In this document: positions 1 to 8,667 of the stretch, one piece after another | Numbering within the stretch: position 1 is the first letter of the stretch | Layout of the letters: every line of letters starts with the position of its first letter | Origin: Zunongwangia profunda SM-A87 | Lineage (GTDB): Bacteria > Bacteroidota > Bacteroidia > Flavobacteriales > Flavobacteriaceae | NCBI RefSeq assembly: GCF_000023465.1 | Contig: NC_014041.1 | Coordinates: 434,001-498,000 of the forward strand | DNA: 64,000 bases | Reading direction: 5' to 3' | Translations under genes and position numbers: made by a program | Notes under the pieces: model-generated | Seen by the model: the letters and a program-made list of their open reading frames with translations, nothing else | Database searches by the model: none | What the model was told of the DNA's origin: nothing

Positions 1-1855
1 ATCTTGGGAATGCCTGGTCGCGGTCACGTCTTATAGGCTTATAAAGTTTAGAGCCATCTTCCTGTTCAAATTCAGAGAAACGCCATTGATCGTTATGGCG
101 ATCCCAATCACCAATAAGCATATCGGTAAGACGTGCCTTTACCCAAGCCGATTGATCTACCTGGTACTCTTTAGAATCTCTCATATCCAGCAATAAATCG
201 GTACTGGAAATGATATCATCTGGATTTCCGAACTTAGGATTGTCTTTGTTTTCATCGCCAGCATGAACTTCTAGCATATAAAGTTTATCCCCGTAATCTT
301 CGTTAAAGATATTCAGATTTTTTTGCTTGGGCAGGTAATAAATTTTTGGCTCGGCATTATAGATGTTAAGGGTGTCGAGTATGGTATTTAACGCAAAAGG
401 AGCATATGGATGTGCAGTAGTATAAAAATCCTGTACTATTCTTTCTGCAACGGTATTTTGCATATAATCTTCTACGTAGTGATTTTTTATGGCCGATTGG
501 ATAAATCTAACCGCACTTTTTCTTAGTTCCCTTAAGGTGTATTCGTGATCCTTATCATCTTTTATACGGATAGACCTGGATTGATGCCCACCGCCTTCAG
601 AGATGGCTACGGGATTTCCTTCTAATTTGGTTAAATCAAGTACCGGAGCTTCGATCTCTTTACTGTAGACATCGCGGTAATGTGTTCCCCAAAAGAAATT
701 ATATAAACCGCTTTTAGATGTTTCCTCATCGGTATAAATAGAGGCCTTTTTTGTTGCCGGCCAGTTGCTGATATCGTGGTAAGAAACTTCGTCTAAGGTT
801 GTTTGCTGTCTTTTAATCGTTGTGCTGAATAATTTTTCAGGAGTTCCGTTTTCAACTGAATAAAATTCAACTTCAGAGCTGTTATCGTCATACACCGTAA
901 GTCTGGCGAAACCATGATCACTGGACGCAAACTGTCCGTCTTCTTCATCTGCTCTGGCTTTTTTGGTTTTTTTACCTGCAGTTCCACTAATAATTTGTGG
1001 AATTCCGTCATCTGATAAATATTGCAAATTTTGATCACTGGCAGAAACAAAAATCACATCTGGGAACATACTGGCCAGGGTTTCTAAAGTACCTCTTAAT
1101 TGCTTGCGTTGCTGGCTATAGTAATCTTCTTTTTTAAAGCCACCTGTTTTTTCAAAAAATCCTTGTTTTGTATTACTCAATACGGGATGGTGTATCGCAA
1201 CGATCACCGTTTTATTCTGCTCATCCTTAAGATCGTCTTTAAACTTGGTAAAAAAATCGTCACGAGTTTTAAGATCACATTTATTGTTAATATATAAATG
1301 ATTATCCCAATCCTCTAAAAACCATTGAGAATCTACCATTAGCAATTCGATATTCTCTGTGTCCAGATCTTCAATCTCTCGCACGCAACCATCATTTGGC
1401 CAAAATTCCGCTTTACTATTATCCTGGATAAACGATTCCATATCGTCTATATTCTCATGTCCGTTCTTATTCCACTCATTTTTACCTGGGGTGTAGATCA
1501 CACGTCCATTAAAATTCTCCATGGGTTCCATAAGGCTTTTTCGAAGTAATGCTTCTGCCTTTTCTCGATCTTTCTTTTTTGGAGGAAAGCCTTGTTTAGA
1601 GGTAATATTCCCTATGGCCACGAAGGTGGCTTTTTCATCCTTCTGGGACATTTCGTTTATAGCTGAAAGTACCTTTTTGGTGTAATCAGATTCATCAACC
1701 CCGGTATTTCCTGTAAAATAAAAAGTTTGTGATACTTTTCTACCAGATTGCTGCCCGTAAAAATGCGTAGTGCTTATAGCTAGTATAAAGCAAAAAGCGA
1801 AGAATATTTTTTTAAAGCTATATGCAGATTGTTGAAGTAGAAATATATTTATCAT
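1..1855 (-). CDS. Metallophosphoesterase-like surface protein with degenerate active site (3' end outside window)
   Basis: The reading frame is open from the ATG at 1855 to the left edge (618 codons), so the C-terminus is missing. Residues 13-36 look like a signal peptide (FFAFCFILAIS...). Residues 40-280 align by eye with the calcineurin-like phosphoesterase domain of large Bacteroidota surface proteins. However, the metal-binding signatures are altered: GDAG reads GNTG (49-52), GDN reads GNI (82-84), GNHDW reads GKNEW (124-128) and SGHxHNLQ reads SASDQNLQ (271-278). Only the IHHP segment (221-224) is kept. The rest, with RRDRDQAF near the edge, resembles the linker before the usual C-terminal outer-membrane barrel, which is not visible here. 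It is probably a catalytically inactive paralogue exported to the envelope. Family assignment is fairly firm; loss of activity is inferred. Confidence 0.8.
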   Translation of the reverse strand, partial: MINIFLLQQSAYSFKKIFFAFCFILAISTTHFYGQQSGRKVSQTFYFTGNTGVDESDYTKKVLSAINEMSQKDEKATFVAIGNITSKQGFPPKKKDREKAEALLRKSLMEPMENFNGRVIYTPGKNEWNKNGHENIDDMESFIQDNSKAEFWPNDGCVREIEDLDTENIELLMVDSQWFLEDWDNHLYINNKCDLKTRDDFFTKFKDDLKDEQNKTVIVAIHHPVLSNTKQGFFEKTGGFKKEDYYSQQRKQLRGTLETLASMFPDVIFVSASDQNLQYLSDDGIPQIISGTAGKKTKKARADEEDGQFASSDHGFARLTVYDDNSSEVEFYSVENGTPEKLFSTTIKRQQTTLDEVSYHDISNWPATKKASIYTDEETSKSGLYNFFWGTHYRDVYSKEIEAPVLDLTKLEGNPVAISEGGGHQSRSIRIKDDKDHEYTLRELRKSAVRFIQSAIKNHYVEDYMQNTVAERIVQDFYTTAHPYAPFALNTILDTLNIYNAEPKIYYLPKQKNLNIFNEDYGDKLYMLEVHAGDENKDNPKFGNPDDIISSTDLLLDMRDSKEYQVDQSAWVKARLTDMLIGDWDRHNDQWRFSEFEQEDGSKLYKPIRRDRDQAFPR

Positions 1856-2007
1856 GTATTTTCTGTTATGTTGAAATGACCAAATACGCTTGGGCGATGT
1901 GAAATTTCAAAAAAAATCAGAGATGTAAATAAATTTTAACTATCTATAACACTTTTATTTGAACAAGCCTAAAAATTTTCATAAAAACCAATCTACATTA
2001 CCTGAGC

Positions 2008-2457
2008 TTAGTTAAGGTTGCGTTTTTGGATAAAGAATTTTTTGAGCAGCTGGCTGCATTCGTTGGCCATTATTCCCTGGGAAACTTCTGTTTTAGGATG
2101 CAGTTGCACTCCAAATTTTTGATATCCCCGGTGATCGTCTTTGGCCGCAAAGACCAATCGGGAAAGCTGGCTCCAATATAAAGCTCCGGCACACATCTGG
2201 CAGGGCTCTAGAGTAACATACATAGTGCAGCCTTTTAAATATTTACCTCCTAAAAAACTGGCTGCCGCGGTAATGGACTGCATTTCGGCATGGGCCGTTA
2301 CATCGTTTAAAGTTTCGGTAAGGTTGTGCCCACGGGCGATAATACGGTTTTTAATAACCACTACTACACCTACAGGAATTTCTCCTTTTTCAAAAGCAAT
2401 TTGAGCCTCTTCAAAGGCTTTCTTCATGAAGTAGGTATCATCAAAAGGTGTAAGCAC
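2008..2457 (-). CDS. tadA: tRNA-specific adenosine deaminase TadA
   Basis: TadA converts adenosine-34 to inosine in the wobble position of tRNA-Arg(ACG), in the cytoplasm. The zinc-deaminase signature is complete: HAEM (zinc His and proton-shuttle Glu) and PCQMC (two zinc cysteines) in a protein of about 149 residues, a normal length. The frame extends upstream to a TTG at 2475. I prefer the GTG at 2457 because it gives an N-terminus MLTPFDDTYFMKK that matches flavobacterial homologues as I remember them; an ATG at 2427 is a further alternative. It is divergent from dxs, with about 80 bases between the two starts. Confidence 0.93.
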   Translation of the reverse strand: MLTPFDDTYFMKKAFEEAQIAFEKGEIPVGVVVVIKNRIIARGHNLTETLNDVTAHAEMQSITAAASFLGGKYLKGCTMYVTLEPCQMCAGALYWSQLSRLVFAAKDDHRGYQKFGVQLHPKTEVSQGIMANECSQLLKKFFIQKRNLN

Positions 2458-2522
2458 AGCGTAAATTTTTAGCAAGATAAAAAAGGAAGTGATAATTATT
2501 AAAAATAGTTTAAGGATAAAAC

Positions 2523-2530
2523 TAAATTTG
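2523..2530 (+). promoter_or_regulatory. Bacteroidota -7 promoter element of dxs
   Basis: TAAATTTG matches the Bacteroidota housekeeping -7 consensus TAnnTTTG. It lies only 8 bases before the dxs ATG at 2539, so the transcript would start at or within a few bases of the start codon and have almost no leader. No clear -33 TTTG is seen at the usual spacing. Confidence 0.6.
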
Positions 2531-2538
2531 TCTTGATT

Positions 2539-4305
2539 ATGGAATATCAGATTTTAAATAACATAGAAGGGCCGGAAAATTTAAAAGCTTTGTCTTTACA
2601 GGAATTACAGCTTTTGGCTAAAGAATTACGACAGTACATCATAGCGGTTGTTGCGGTAAAAGAAGGGCATTTAGGAGCCAGTTTGGGCGTGGTAGAACTC
2701 ACTATTGCCCTTCATTTTGTATTTGATACTCCCAGGGATCTCCTGGTTTGGGATGTAGGACACCAGGCTTACGGGCATAAAATCTTAACAGGCAGACGCA
2801 AAAAATTTCATACCAATCGGCAATTAGGAGGAATAAGCGGCTTTCCTAAACGAGAAGAAAGCGTTTATGATGCTTTTGGAGTTGGGCATTCCTCCACTTC
2901 CATTTCAGCAGCACTGGGTATGGCGCTGGCTTCAAGATTAAAAGGTGATTTGGATAAACAGCATATTGCGGTTATTGGTGATGCGTCTATTGCAAGTGGG
3001 ATGGCTTTTGAAGGTTTAAACCATGCCGGGGTCACCAATGCCAATTTACTGGTAATACTCAATGATAATGCTATTGGGATCGACCCCAGTGTAGGAGCCT
3101 TAAAAGAATATCTTACCAAAGCTAAAGTGGGCTATAAGCCCAAAGAAAGCAATATTATCGAGGCGCTTAATTTTCGCTATTTTGGCCCTATAGATGGTCA
3201 CGATTTAGAAGGATTAGTATCTATCCTGAAAGAATTAAATGAGATAAAAGGACCAAAGTTTCTACATGTTATCACTAAAAAAGGAAAGGGATTAAAGAAG
3301 GCGGAAGAAGACCAGGTAAAATATCATGCCCCAGGAAAGTTTAAACCGGAAACCGGGGAATTACTTCCAAAAAGTGCCGAAGGCCTACCTTTAAAATATC
3401 AGGATGTCTTTGGTTTAACTTTGGTAGAATTAGCAGAAAAAAATAAGAATATTGTTGGAATTACACCGGCGATGCCAACCGGAAGTTCGCTTAAGTATAT
3501 GATGGAAGCTTTCCCAGAAAGAGCCTTTGATGTAGGAATAGCAGAGCAGCATGCGGTGACCCTGGCGGCAGGTATGGCAACACAGGGAGCCATTGTTTTT
3601 TGCAATATTTATTCTACTTTTTTACAACGAGCATACGATCAGGTAATTCATGATGTCGCTTTGCAAAATCTACACGTAATTTTTTGTTTGGATCGAGCCG
3701 GTTTGGTAGGGGAAGATGGAGCTACACATCATGGCCTTTTTGATTTGGTATATTTACGTGCTATTCCCAATATGATTGTGGTCGCACCGGCAGACGAGAT
3801 TGAACTTAGACAATTGTTATATACCGCTCAATTAGGTTTAACACATCCCATGGCTATACGTTATCCAAGAGGAAGAGGTGTAAACGTAAATTGGCAGCTA
3901 CCTTTTAAAGCTTTGGAAATTGGTAAGGCAGTTTGTGAAAAGGAAGGTGAGAACCTTGCTGTCCTGGTTGTAGGCTCGATTATAAGGAATGCGAAATTAG
4001 CATTACAGGAGTTTAGCGAAGAGATTGGATTATACAATATGAGGTTTGTTAAGCCTTTGGATAAAACGATGCTGCATCAGGTGTTCAAAAAATATAAAAC
4101 GATTCTAACTATAGAAGATGGTGTGATAAGCGGAGGTTTTGGAAGTGCGATATTAGAATTTGCAGCAGCAAATGATTATAGTTTGAAAATAAAGTGTTTG
4201 GGGATTCCAGACGCCTTTATTGAACATGGTGAGATCGGCGAATTACAAGAAATTGCCGGAATTGACGTTAAAACTATAATTAACGAGCTGAAATCTCTGT
4301 TATAA
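2539..4305 (+). CDS. dxs: 1-deoxy-D-xylulose-5-phosphate synthase
   Basis: The enzyme condenses pyruvate with glyceraldehyde 3-phosphate, using thiamine diphosphate, in the first step of the MEP isoprenoid pathway. At 588 residues it is slightly shorter than the E. coli enzyme. The N-terminal thiamine-binding part has GHLGASLG (43-50), WDVGHQAY (71-78) and GDAS...GMAFEGLNHAG (147-164). The central transketolase part has the FDVGIAEQHAV signature, followed by the C-terminal transketolase domain. The ATG at 2539 is preferred over a TTG two codons upstream. In the thiamine motif GDA replaces the GDG of E. coli, which I believe is common in flavobacteria. Confidence 0.96.
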   Translation: MEYQILNNIEGPENLKALSLQELQLLAKELRQYIIAVVAVKEGHLGASLGVVELTIALHFVFDTPRDLLVWDVGHQAYGHKILTGRRKKFHTNRQLGGISGFPKREESVYDAFGVGHSSTSISAALGMALASRLKGDLDKQHIAVIGDASIASGMAFEGLNHAGVTNANLLVILNDNAIGIDPSVGALKEYLTKAKVGYKPKESNIIEALNFRYFGPIDGHDLEGLVSILKELNEIKGPKFLHVITKKGKGLKKAEEDQVKYHAPGKFKPETGELLPKSAEGLPLKYQDVFGLTLVELAEKNKNIVGITPAMPTGSSLKYMMEAFPERAFDVGIAEQHAVTLAAGMATQGAIVFCNIYSTFLQRAYDQVIHDVALQNLHVIFCLDRAGLVGEDGATHHGLFDLVYLRAIPNMIVVAPADEIELRQLLYTAQLGLTHPMAIRYPRGRGVNVNWQLPFKALEIGKAVCEKEGENLAVLVVGSIIRNAKLALQEFSEEIGLYNMRFVKPLDKTMLHQVFKKYKTILTIEDGVISGGFGSAILEFAAANDYSLKIKCLGIPDAFIEHGEIGELQEIAGIDVKTIINELKSLL

Positions 4306-4309
4306 ATTT

Positions 4310-4317
4310 TAATTTTG
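4310..4317 (+). promoter_or_regulatory. Candidate -7 promoter element
   Basis: TAATTTTG fits TAnnTTTG and lies 25 bases before the ATG at 4343, just after the dxs stop codon. It would let the DUF3078 gene be transcribed separately from dxs. Confidence 0.45.
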
Positions 4318-4342
4318 CGAACCCGAATAATCTAAATAACCA

Positions 4343-5341
4343 ATGCAAGTGCGATTAATCATTAGTTTAATTTGTATTTCATTCTATCTAGGTATTTCTT
4401 CTTTATCCATGTGTGCACAAAATCAAACGGCGCAAGACACCACACAGACGCCTCAAGATTCTGCAGATGTCGAGCCGGTAATCATATACTGGTCTGAAAA
4501 AAATGCTGTTGGAGTGAATTTAAGTGAAGTAGCTTTTGTAAACTGGAATGCAGGGGGAAACAACTCCATTTCTGCCTTATTTCATGGACAGTTTGAAAGA
4601 AATTACAAGAAAAAGTTAACCAGCTGGAAAAATTACCTGTCCTTAAGATATGGACTAAACTCCCAAGAGGGACAGGAACTTAGAAAAACCGACGATCAAA
4701 TTCAGTTTAAGACTACTTTTGGTTATCGTAAAGATTCGGTGTCTAACTGGTATTATTCCGGTAATATTGATTTTAGGACCCAATTTGCCAATGGTTATAA
4801 GTATCCTAATACCGATGCCGCAATCTCTAAATTCATGGCTCCGGGATATCTTTTGATAGGTGTGGGTACGCAGTTTTCGCATCCAGATGAAAACTTTAAT
4901 GCGTATATCTCTCCGGTTACCGAAAAATCTACTTTTGTACTCGATCAGCGTTTAGCCAATGAAGGAGCTTTTGGGGTAGACCCGGCAGAATATGATGAGT
5001 TGGGGAATTTAATTGATGAGGGTAATAAAGTACGTTCAGAATTTGGTTTTCTGGTGACCAGTGATTTTAAGAAACAGGTGTTTCCCAATGTGAATATGAA
5101 TACGCAAATAAGCTTATATTCAGATTATCTTCGGGATTTTGGAAATATTGATGTAGACTGGCAATTGGCGTTTGATATGAAGGTAAACGATTTTATAAAA
5201 GCCAATATAGGCTCTCATCTTCTTTATGATAATGATGTAAAATATAAAGAAGATACTAATGGCGATGGGAATCTGGAAACCTTAGGAGCCAGGGTACAGT
5301 GGAAACAGCTTTTAGGGGTTGGTTTTACCTATGTTTTTTAG
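4343..5341 (+). CDS. DUF3078 outer-membrane protein
   Basis: This 332-residue protein has an N-terminal signal peptide (about residues 1-25, ending near CAQN). The remainder is rich in alternating aromatic and polar strands and ends in a C-terminal Phe (VGFTYVF), as outer-membrane beta-barrels do. The segment GVNLSEVAFVNWNAGGNNSI is typical of the DUF3078 family found across Bacteroidota. Its function is unknown; it may be a structural or transport barrel of the outer membrane. It follows dxs by 37 bases but has its own promoter candidate. Confidence 0.85.
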   Translation: MQVRLIISLICISFYLGISSLSMCAQNQTAQDTTQTPQDSADVEPVIIYWSEKNAVGVNLSEVAFVNWNAGGNNSISALFHGQFERNYKKKLTSWKNYLSLRYGLNSQEGQELRKTDDQIQFKTTFGYRKDSVSNWYYSGNIDFRTQFANGYKYPNTDAAISKFMAPGYLLIGVGTQFSHPDENFNAYISPVTEKSTFVLDQRLANEGAFGVDPAEYDELGNLIDEGNKVRSEFGFLVTSDFKKQVFPNVNMNTQISLYSDYLRDFGNIDVDWQLAFDMKVNDFIKANIGSHLLYDNDVKYKEDTNGDGNLETLGARVQWKQLLGVGFTYVF

Positions 5342-5417
5342 GTTAAACTCCTTTTGGAATTAAACAACTAAGCAAATAGGTTCATGTATTTCCCTAAAGT
5401 GTGAAGATATTGAAATA

Positions 5418-6764
5418 TTAAAAACCGGAACCCTGATATCTTTTGAAAGAAGACACCGTAAATCCATCAGTAAGTGATGCGGTATACGAACAAATTTGAA
5501 TAAGTTTTTGGTATACAGAAGTTTCTGCATTTAAATTTTTAAGCTTTGGTACAGACTTTAAGACCAGATCGTTAAAATTCGAATCTAAATCCTGGGTTGC
5601 TGGTAAAAATGCATTGGTATAGGTGTCTAATAAAGTTTCCAGCATTTTATACCCGGCAATTTCTTTATTGATTACTTCTTCGCTTTGGTAAATTTTCTCA
5701 ATGCTTATTTTGATAATATCTTTAATCTGTGCTTCGTATTTGCTTTTGTCGAATAAAGCCTGATGGAACTCTCCTGCAAGAATAGCTTCTTCGTTTGCCA
5801 GGAAGATTTCAGCAGCTTCGCGAATCAAGGTGTTAATCGCTAAAGATCGCAGATAGCTTAAGCGATCTGCCGTACTTTGTAAAGAATTGTATTTAGGTGT
5901 GGATATCGTGTCTTTTACCAGTTTAATTAAATATTCTAATGCATAATCTTCGTCGATCAAACCCAGATTAATACCGTCCTCGAAGTCGATAATTGTATAA
6001 CAAATATCATCTGCAGCTTCTACTAGAAATGCTAGAGGATGTCTTGAAAAACTAATGTCATTTTTGTTTCCAGTTTTGATTAGGCCAAGTTCTTGTGCCA
6101 CATCAAGCATGGTGCCTTTTTCACTTTGGAAAAAGCCGAATTTCTTATCGGCAATATTTTTTGTGGGTTTGTGCGGTAAGGATTCCTTAGGATATTTCAT
6201 AAAAGCACCAAGGGTGGCATAACTTATTCTTAAACCACCGGGAGTACCGGGACGATCCTGGGTAAGAATTTTAAAACCATTGGCATTTCCTTCAAATTTT
6301 ACTAAATCCTGATATTCTTTTTCGCTAAGTTGGGATTGGAATCTTTTGCCGTTTCCATTTAAAAAATATTCGCCTATGGCTTTTTCTCCGGAATGTCCAA
6401 AGGGAGGATTCCCGATATCATGTGCTAAAGCGGCTGCGGCAACGATTGCTCCAAAATCATTCATCTGGTAGCCATGAATAGTGCTAAGATGAGGGTGTTT
6501 TTCCAGGATCTTTTTTCCCGTTAGGCGGCCTAGGGATCGGCCCACTACAGAAACTTCAAGACTATGGGTTAAACGCGTATGTACAAAATCTGTTTTAGAA
6601 AGTGGGATTACCTGGGTCTTATCCTGTAAACTCCTAAAAGCTGAAGAAAAAATAATGCGATCGTAATCTACCTCGAAACCTAAACGGGTTTCATCTTGTT
6701 CTTTACGTAATCTTTTATTGGTATCGCCAGATCTTTTTAGTGATAATAGTTGTTCCCAGTTCAT
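5418..6764 (-). CDS. dgt: dGTP triphosphohydrolase (dGTPase)
   Basis: This HD-superfamily enzyme hydrolyses dGTP (and probably other dNTPs) to the nucleoside and triphosphate, which helps balance the nucleotide pool. The metal-binding residues are visible: THS (H67), the HD pair AHDIGNPPFGHSGE (H115, D116) and a later DD in EAADDICYTIIDFEDG. At 448 residues it has the length of Bacteroidota Dgt proteins. The N-terminus MNWEQLLSLKR is typical of the family. It is transcribed convergently with the DUF3078 gene. Confidence 0.93.
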   Translation of the reverse strand: MNWEQLLSLKRSGDTNKRLRKEQDETRLGFEVDYDRIIFSSAFRSLQDKTQVIPLSKTDFVHTRLTHSLEVSVVGRSLGRLTGKKILEKHPHLSTIHGYQMNDFGAIVAAAALAHDIGNPPFGHSGEKAIGEYFLNGNGKRFQSQLSEKEYQDLVKFEGNANGFKILTQDRPGTPGGLRISYATLGAFMKYPKESLPHKPTKNIADKKFGFFQSEKGTMLDVAQELGLIKTGNKNDISFSRHPLAFLVEAADDICYTIIDFEDGINLGLIDEDYALEYLIKLVKDTISTPKYNSLQSTADRLSYLRSLAINTLIREAAEIFLANEEAILAGEFHQALFDKSKYEAQIKDIIKISIEKIYQSEEVINKEIAGYKMLETLLDTYTNAFLPATQDLDSNFNDLVLKSVPKLKNLNAETSVYQKLIQICSYTASLTDGFTVSSFKRYQGSGF

Positions 6765-6775
6765 GATTTTTATTT

Positions 6776-6868
6776 AGCGTTAGGGATAGAGCAGTTTGTT
6801 TGAGCTCTTGCAAGATGGTACATCCTTGCAAAGCGAGCAGCGAAAGCCCGGCCGAAGGCAACGCCCTA
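6776..6868. repeat. Possible REP-like intergenic element
   Basis: The 90-base spacer between dgt and the DUF3109 gene is more G+C-rich than its surroundings. It contains inverted arms TTGCAAG and CTTGCAA (6808-6830) around GGTAC, followed by GCGAAAGCCCGGCCGAAGGC. Segments of this style recur between genes in flavobacterial genomes. Only one copy is seen in this window, so the repeat status is inferred. Confidence 0.35.
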
Positions 6869-6869
6869 C

Positions 6870-7433
6870 TTATAGTTTTTTAGCTACTTTTTCCAGTTCG
6901 GCATACCAGTCTTCACCAAATTTTCTAATAAGTGCTTCTTTAGTGAATTTATAAATAGGTACACCTAATTCTTCGCCAAGGCTACAGGCGTCATCGCAAA
7001 TATGCCATTGATGGTAGTTGACGGCAGAAAACTCTGAATAATCCTGAACGCGTACCGGATAAAGATGGCATGAAATCGGTTTTTTCCAATCGATTTCTCC
7101 CTGATTATAGGCCTCCTCTATTCCGCAAAGAGCGGTTCCTTTATCATCGAAGGTGACATACGCACAATCGGCACCATCGATAAGCGGGGTTTCGATCTCA
7201 CCAAAATCGTTCGTGATATACCGTCCCTGTGCTTCTATGGCCTCGATTCCTTTTTGCCTTAGAAATGGTTTAACTTTTGGATAAATGCTATCCATGATCT
7301 CTTTCTCATACTCTTCTACGGGAGCACCGGCATCGCCATCTACACAGCATGCCCCTTTACAGGCAGAAAGATTACAAACAAATTCTTTTTTTAGAATTTC
7401 TTCTGAAACTATGGTTTTACCTAACTGAAACAT
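6870..7433 (-). CDS. DUF3109 cysteine-rich protein
   Basis: This 187-residue cytoplasmic protein carries an N-terminal cysteine cluster CNLSACKGACC (C20, C25, C29, C30) and further cysteines in CGIEE, SCHLYPV and CDDAC. This pattern is characteristic of DUF3109, related to the YkgJ CxxCxxxCC families that probably bind an Fe-S cluster or zinc. Its biochemical role is unknown. The assigned ATG is 5 bases from a -7 element, so translation may be from a leaderless mRNA. Confidence 0.88.
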   Translation of the reverse strand: MFQLGKTIVSEEILKKEFVCNLSACKGACCVDGDAGAPVEEYEKEIMDSIYPKVKPFLRQKGIEAIEAQGRYITNDFGEIETPLIDGADCAYVTFDDKGTALCGIEEAYNQGEIDWKKPISCHLYPVRVQDYSEFSAVNYHQWHICDDACSLGEELGVPIYKFTKEALIRKFGEDWYAELEKVAKKL

Positions 7434-7437
7434 ACGG

Positions 7438-7445
7438 CAAAGATA
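7438..7445 (-). promoter_or_regulatory. -7 promoter element of the DUF3109 gene
   Basis: Read on the minus strand this is TATCTTTG, a match to TAnnTTTG, 4 bases upstream of the ATG at 7433. The predicted transcription start coincides with the start codon. Confidence 0.5.
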
Positions 7446-7862
7446 ATTTTAAGATTGATTTTATAAAGAAAAGTGCTTTATTATTTGATGAATCATCGAG
7501 ATTTGAATAGTACGGTTCCTGTTTTACCCAGTAATCGGGATTAAATGCTCATGTCCTTATTTGTCGAGATCGGTAGGTCACGAACTAAAATAAATTTGTA
7601 ACAAATACCTCATTTTACTGTGATAGTTTACGTTAAAAAGGTTTCCTTTTTGTGAGCGGTCGACTTCATTTATACTGCCTGGCAACGTTTGGATATTATT
7701 TTTTGATCTTAAATATATTGCGAATTGGCCTTTTTTGCGCTGCAAAGAGTATCCTGCAAAATTATAAAAGCTATTTCGGTTCCTGCCTCGAAAGCTTTTC
7801 CTAAGTTCTTAATTGTTTAGAAATATTTAAAGTTGAAATGAACTAAAATCGTTATGAAAATT
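7446..7862. other. Intergenic region with one short repeat
   Basis: No coding potential is seen between the divergent DUF3109 and marC genes. The only notable item is a 28-base stretch at 7787-7814 (CTCGAAAGCTTTT then CC, TAAGTTCTTAATT) that recurs almost exactly at 17489-17518. The rest is A+T-rich and without clear hairpins. Confidence 0.5.
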
Positions 7863-7870
7863 TACTTTTG
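7863..7870 (+). promoter_or_regulatory. -7 promoter element of marC
   Basis: TACTTTTG fits TAnnTTTG, 16 bases before the marC ATG at 7887. Confidence 0.45.
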
Positions 7871-7886
7871 CAAAAAATTTTGAGCT

Positions 7887-8468
7887 ATGTTTAATTTGTT
7901 CGACCTCAGGGAGGTGTTTACGGTAGGGATGGTTTTATTTGCGGTAATCGATATTATTGGAAGTATTCCTATTGTATTGGATTTACGTAAAAAAGTAGGG
8001 CATATACAAAGTGAAAAAGCCTCTTTGGTGGCTGGTTTGCTAATGATTGCTTTTTTGTTTTTAGGGAAAGAGATTTTAAACCTTATTGGTATCGATGTAA
8101 ATTCTTTTGCGGTGGCCGGTTCGTTTATTTTATTTTTTCTGGCTTTAGAGATGATCCTGGGGATTAGTTTGTATAAAGATGATGCGCCAGAATCTGCTTC
8201 TGTAGTGCCTTTGGCCTTTCCGTTAATTGCCGGGGCAGGGACGATGACTTCACTTTTATCGTTAAGGGCAGAATATGAAACCATAAATATCATTGTGGCT
8301 ATCATAATCAATATTATCTTTGTATATGTTGTTTTAAAATCTTCAGGTAAAATAGAAAAGGTTTTAGGATCGCAGGGTATAAATGTTATCCGGAAGATAT
8401 TTGGCGTTATTTTACTGGCAATCGCCGTTAAACTTTTTGCCGCAAACATTCAGAGTTTATTTTCATGA
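7887..8468 (+). CDS. MarC family integral membrane protein
   Basis: This 193-residue protein has about six hydrophobic membrane segments. It shows the family features FAVIDIIGSIPIVLDLRKK near the N-terminus and PLAFPLIAGAGTMTSLLSL in the middle (conserved P-x-IAGPGT-like loop). MarC proteins are inner-membrane proteins of unknown transport function; an early link to multiple antibiotic resistance was not upheld for E. coli MarC. It overlaps the next gene by four bases (ATGA), so the two are translationally coupled. Confidence 0.9.
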   Translation: MFNLFDLREVFTVGMVLFAVIDIIGSIPIVLDLRKKVGHIQSEKASLVAGLLMIAFLFLGKEILNLIGIDVNSFAVAGSFILFFLALEMILGISLYKDDAPESASVVPLAFPLIAGAGTMTSLLSLRAEYETINIIVAIIINIIFVYVVLKSSGKIEKVLGSQGINVIRKIFGVILLAIAVKLFAANIQSLFS

Positions 8469-8665
8469 CAAAGTATTTAATCTACACGATCATCTTTTTA
8501 GGAATAGTTGTTATTGGTTTTAATGTGACGATATTAGATTTTAATCGTCTAATGGAAGACGAAAGCGGAACAGCGTTGATCGCTATTGTGGCCAGTCTTT
8601 GCGTGATCGTTTTAATGGGAATCCTTTTAGTATCCAGAGCAATCGCAAAAAAACATAATCAATAA
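8465..8665 (+). CDS. Small hypothetical membrane protein
   Basis: This is a 66-residue protein with two hydrophobic segments (about residues 4-24 and 40-60) and a basic C-terminus (AIAKKHNQ). I do not recognise a family. Its ATG overlaps the marC stop codon, and the next gene begins two bases after its own stop, which supports it as a real gene in a three-gene operon. Confidence 0.75.
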   Translation: MTKYLIYTIIFLGIVVIGFNVTILDFNRLMEDESGTALIAIVASLCVIVLMGILLVSRAIAKKHNQ

Positions 8666-8667
8666 TT

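Noticed and set aside
2865..3119. Minus-strand frame within dxs
   Set aside because: It lies antisense within a highly conserved gene and has no independent evidence.
7862..8449. Long minus-strand frame of 195 codons opposite marC
   Set aside because: It is the complement of a clear membrane-protein gene; its composition mirrors marC and it has no family features.
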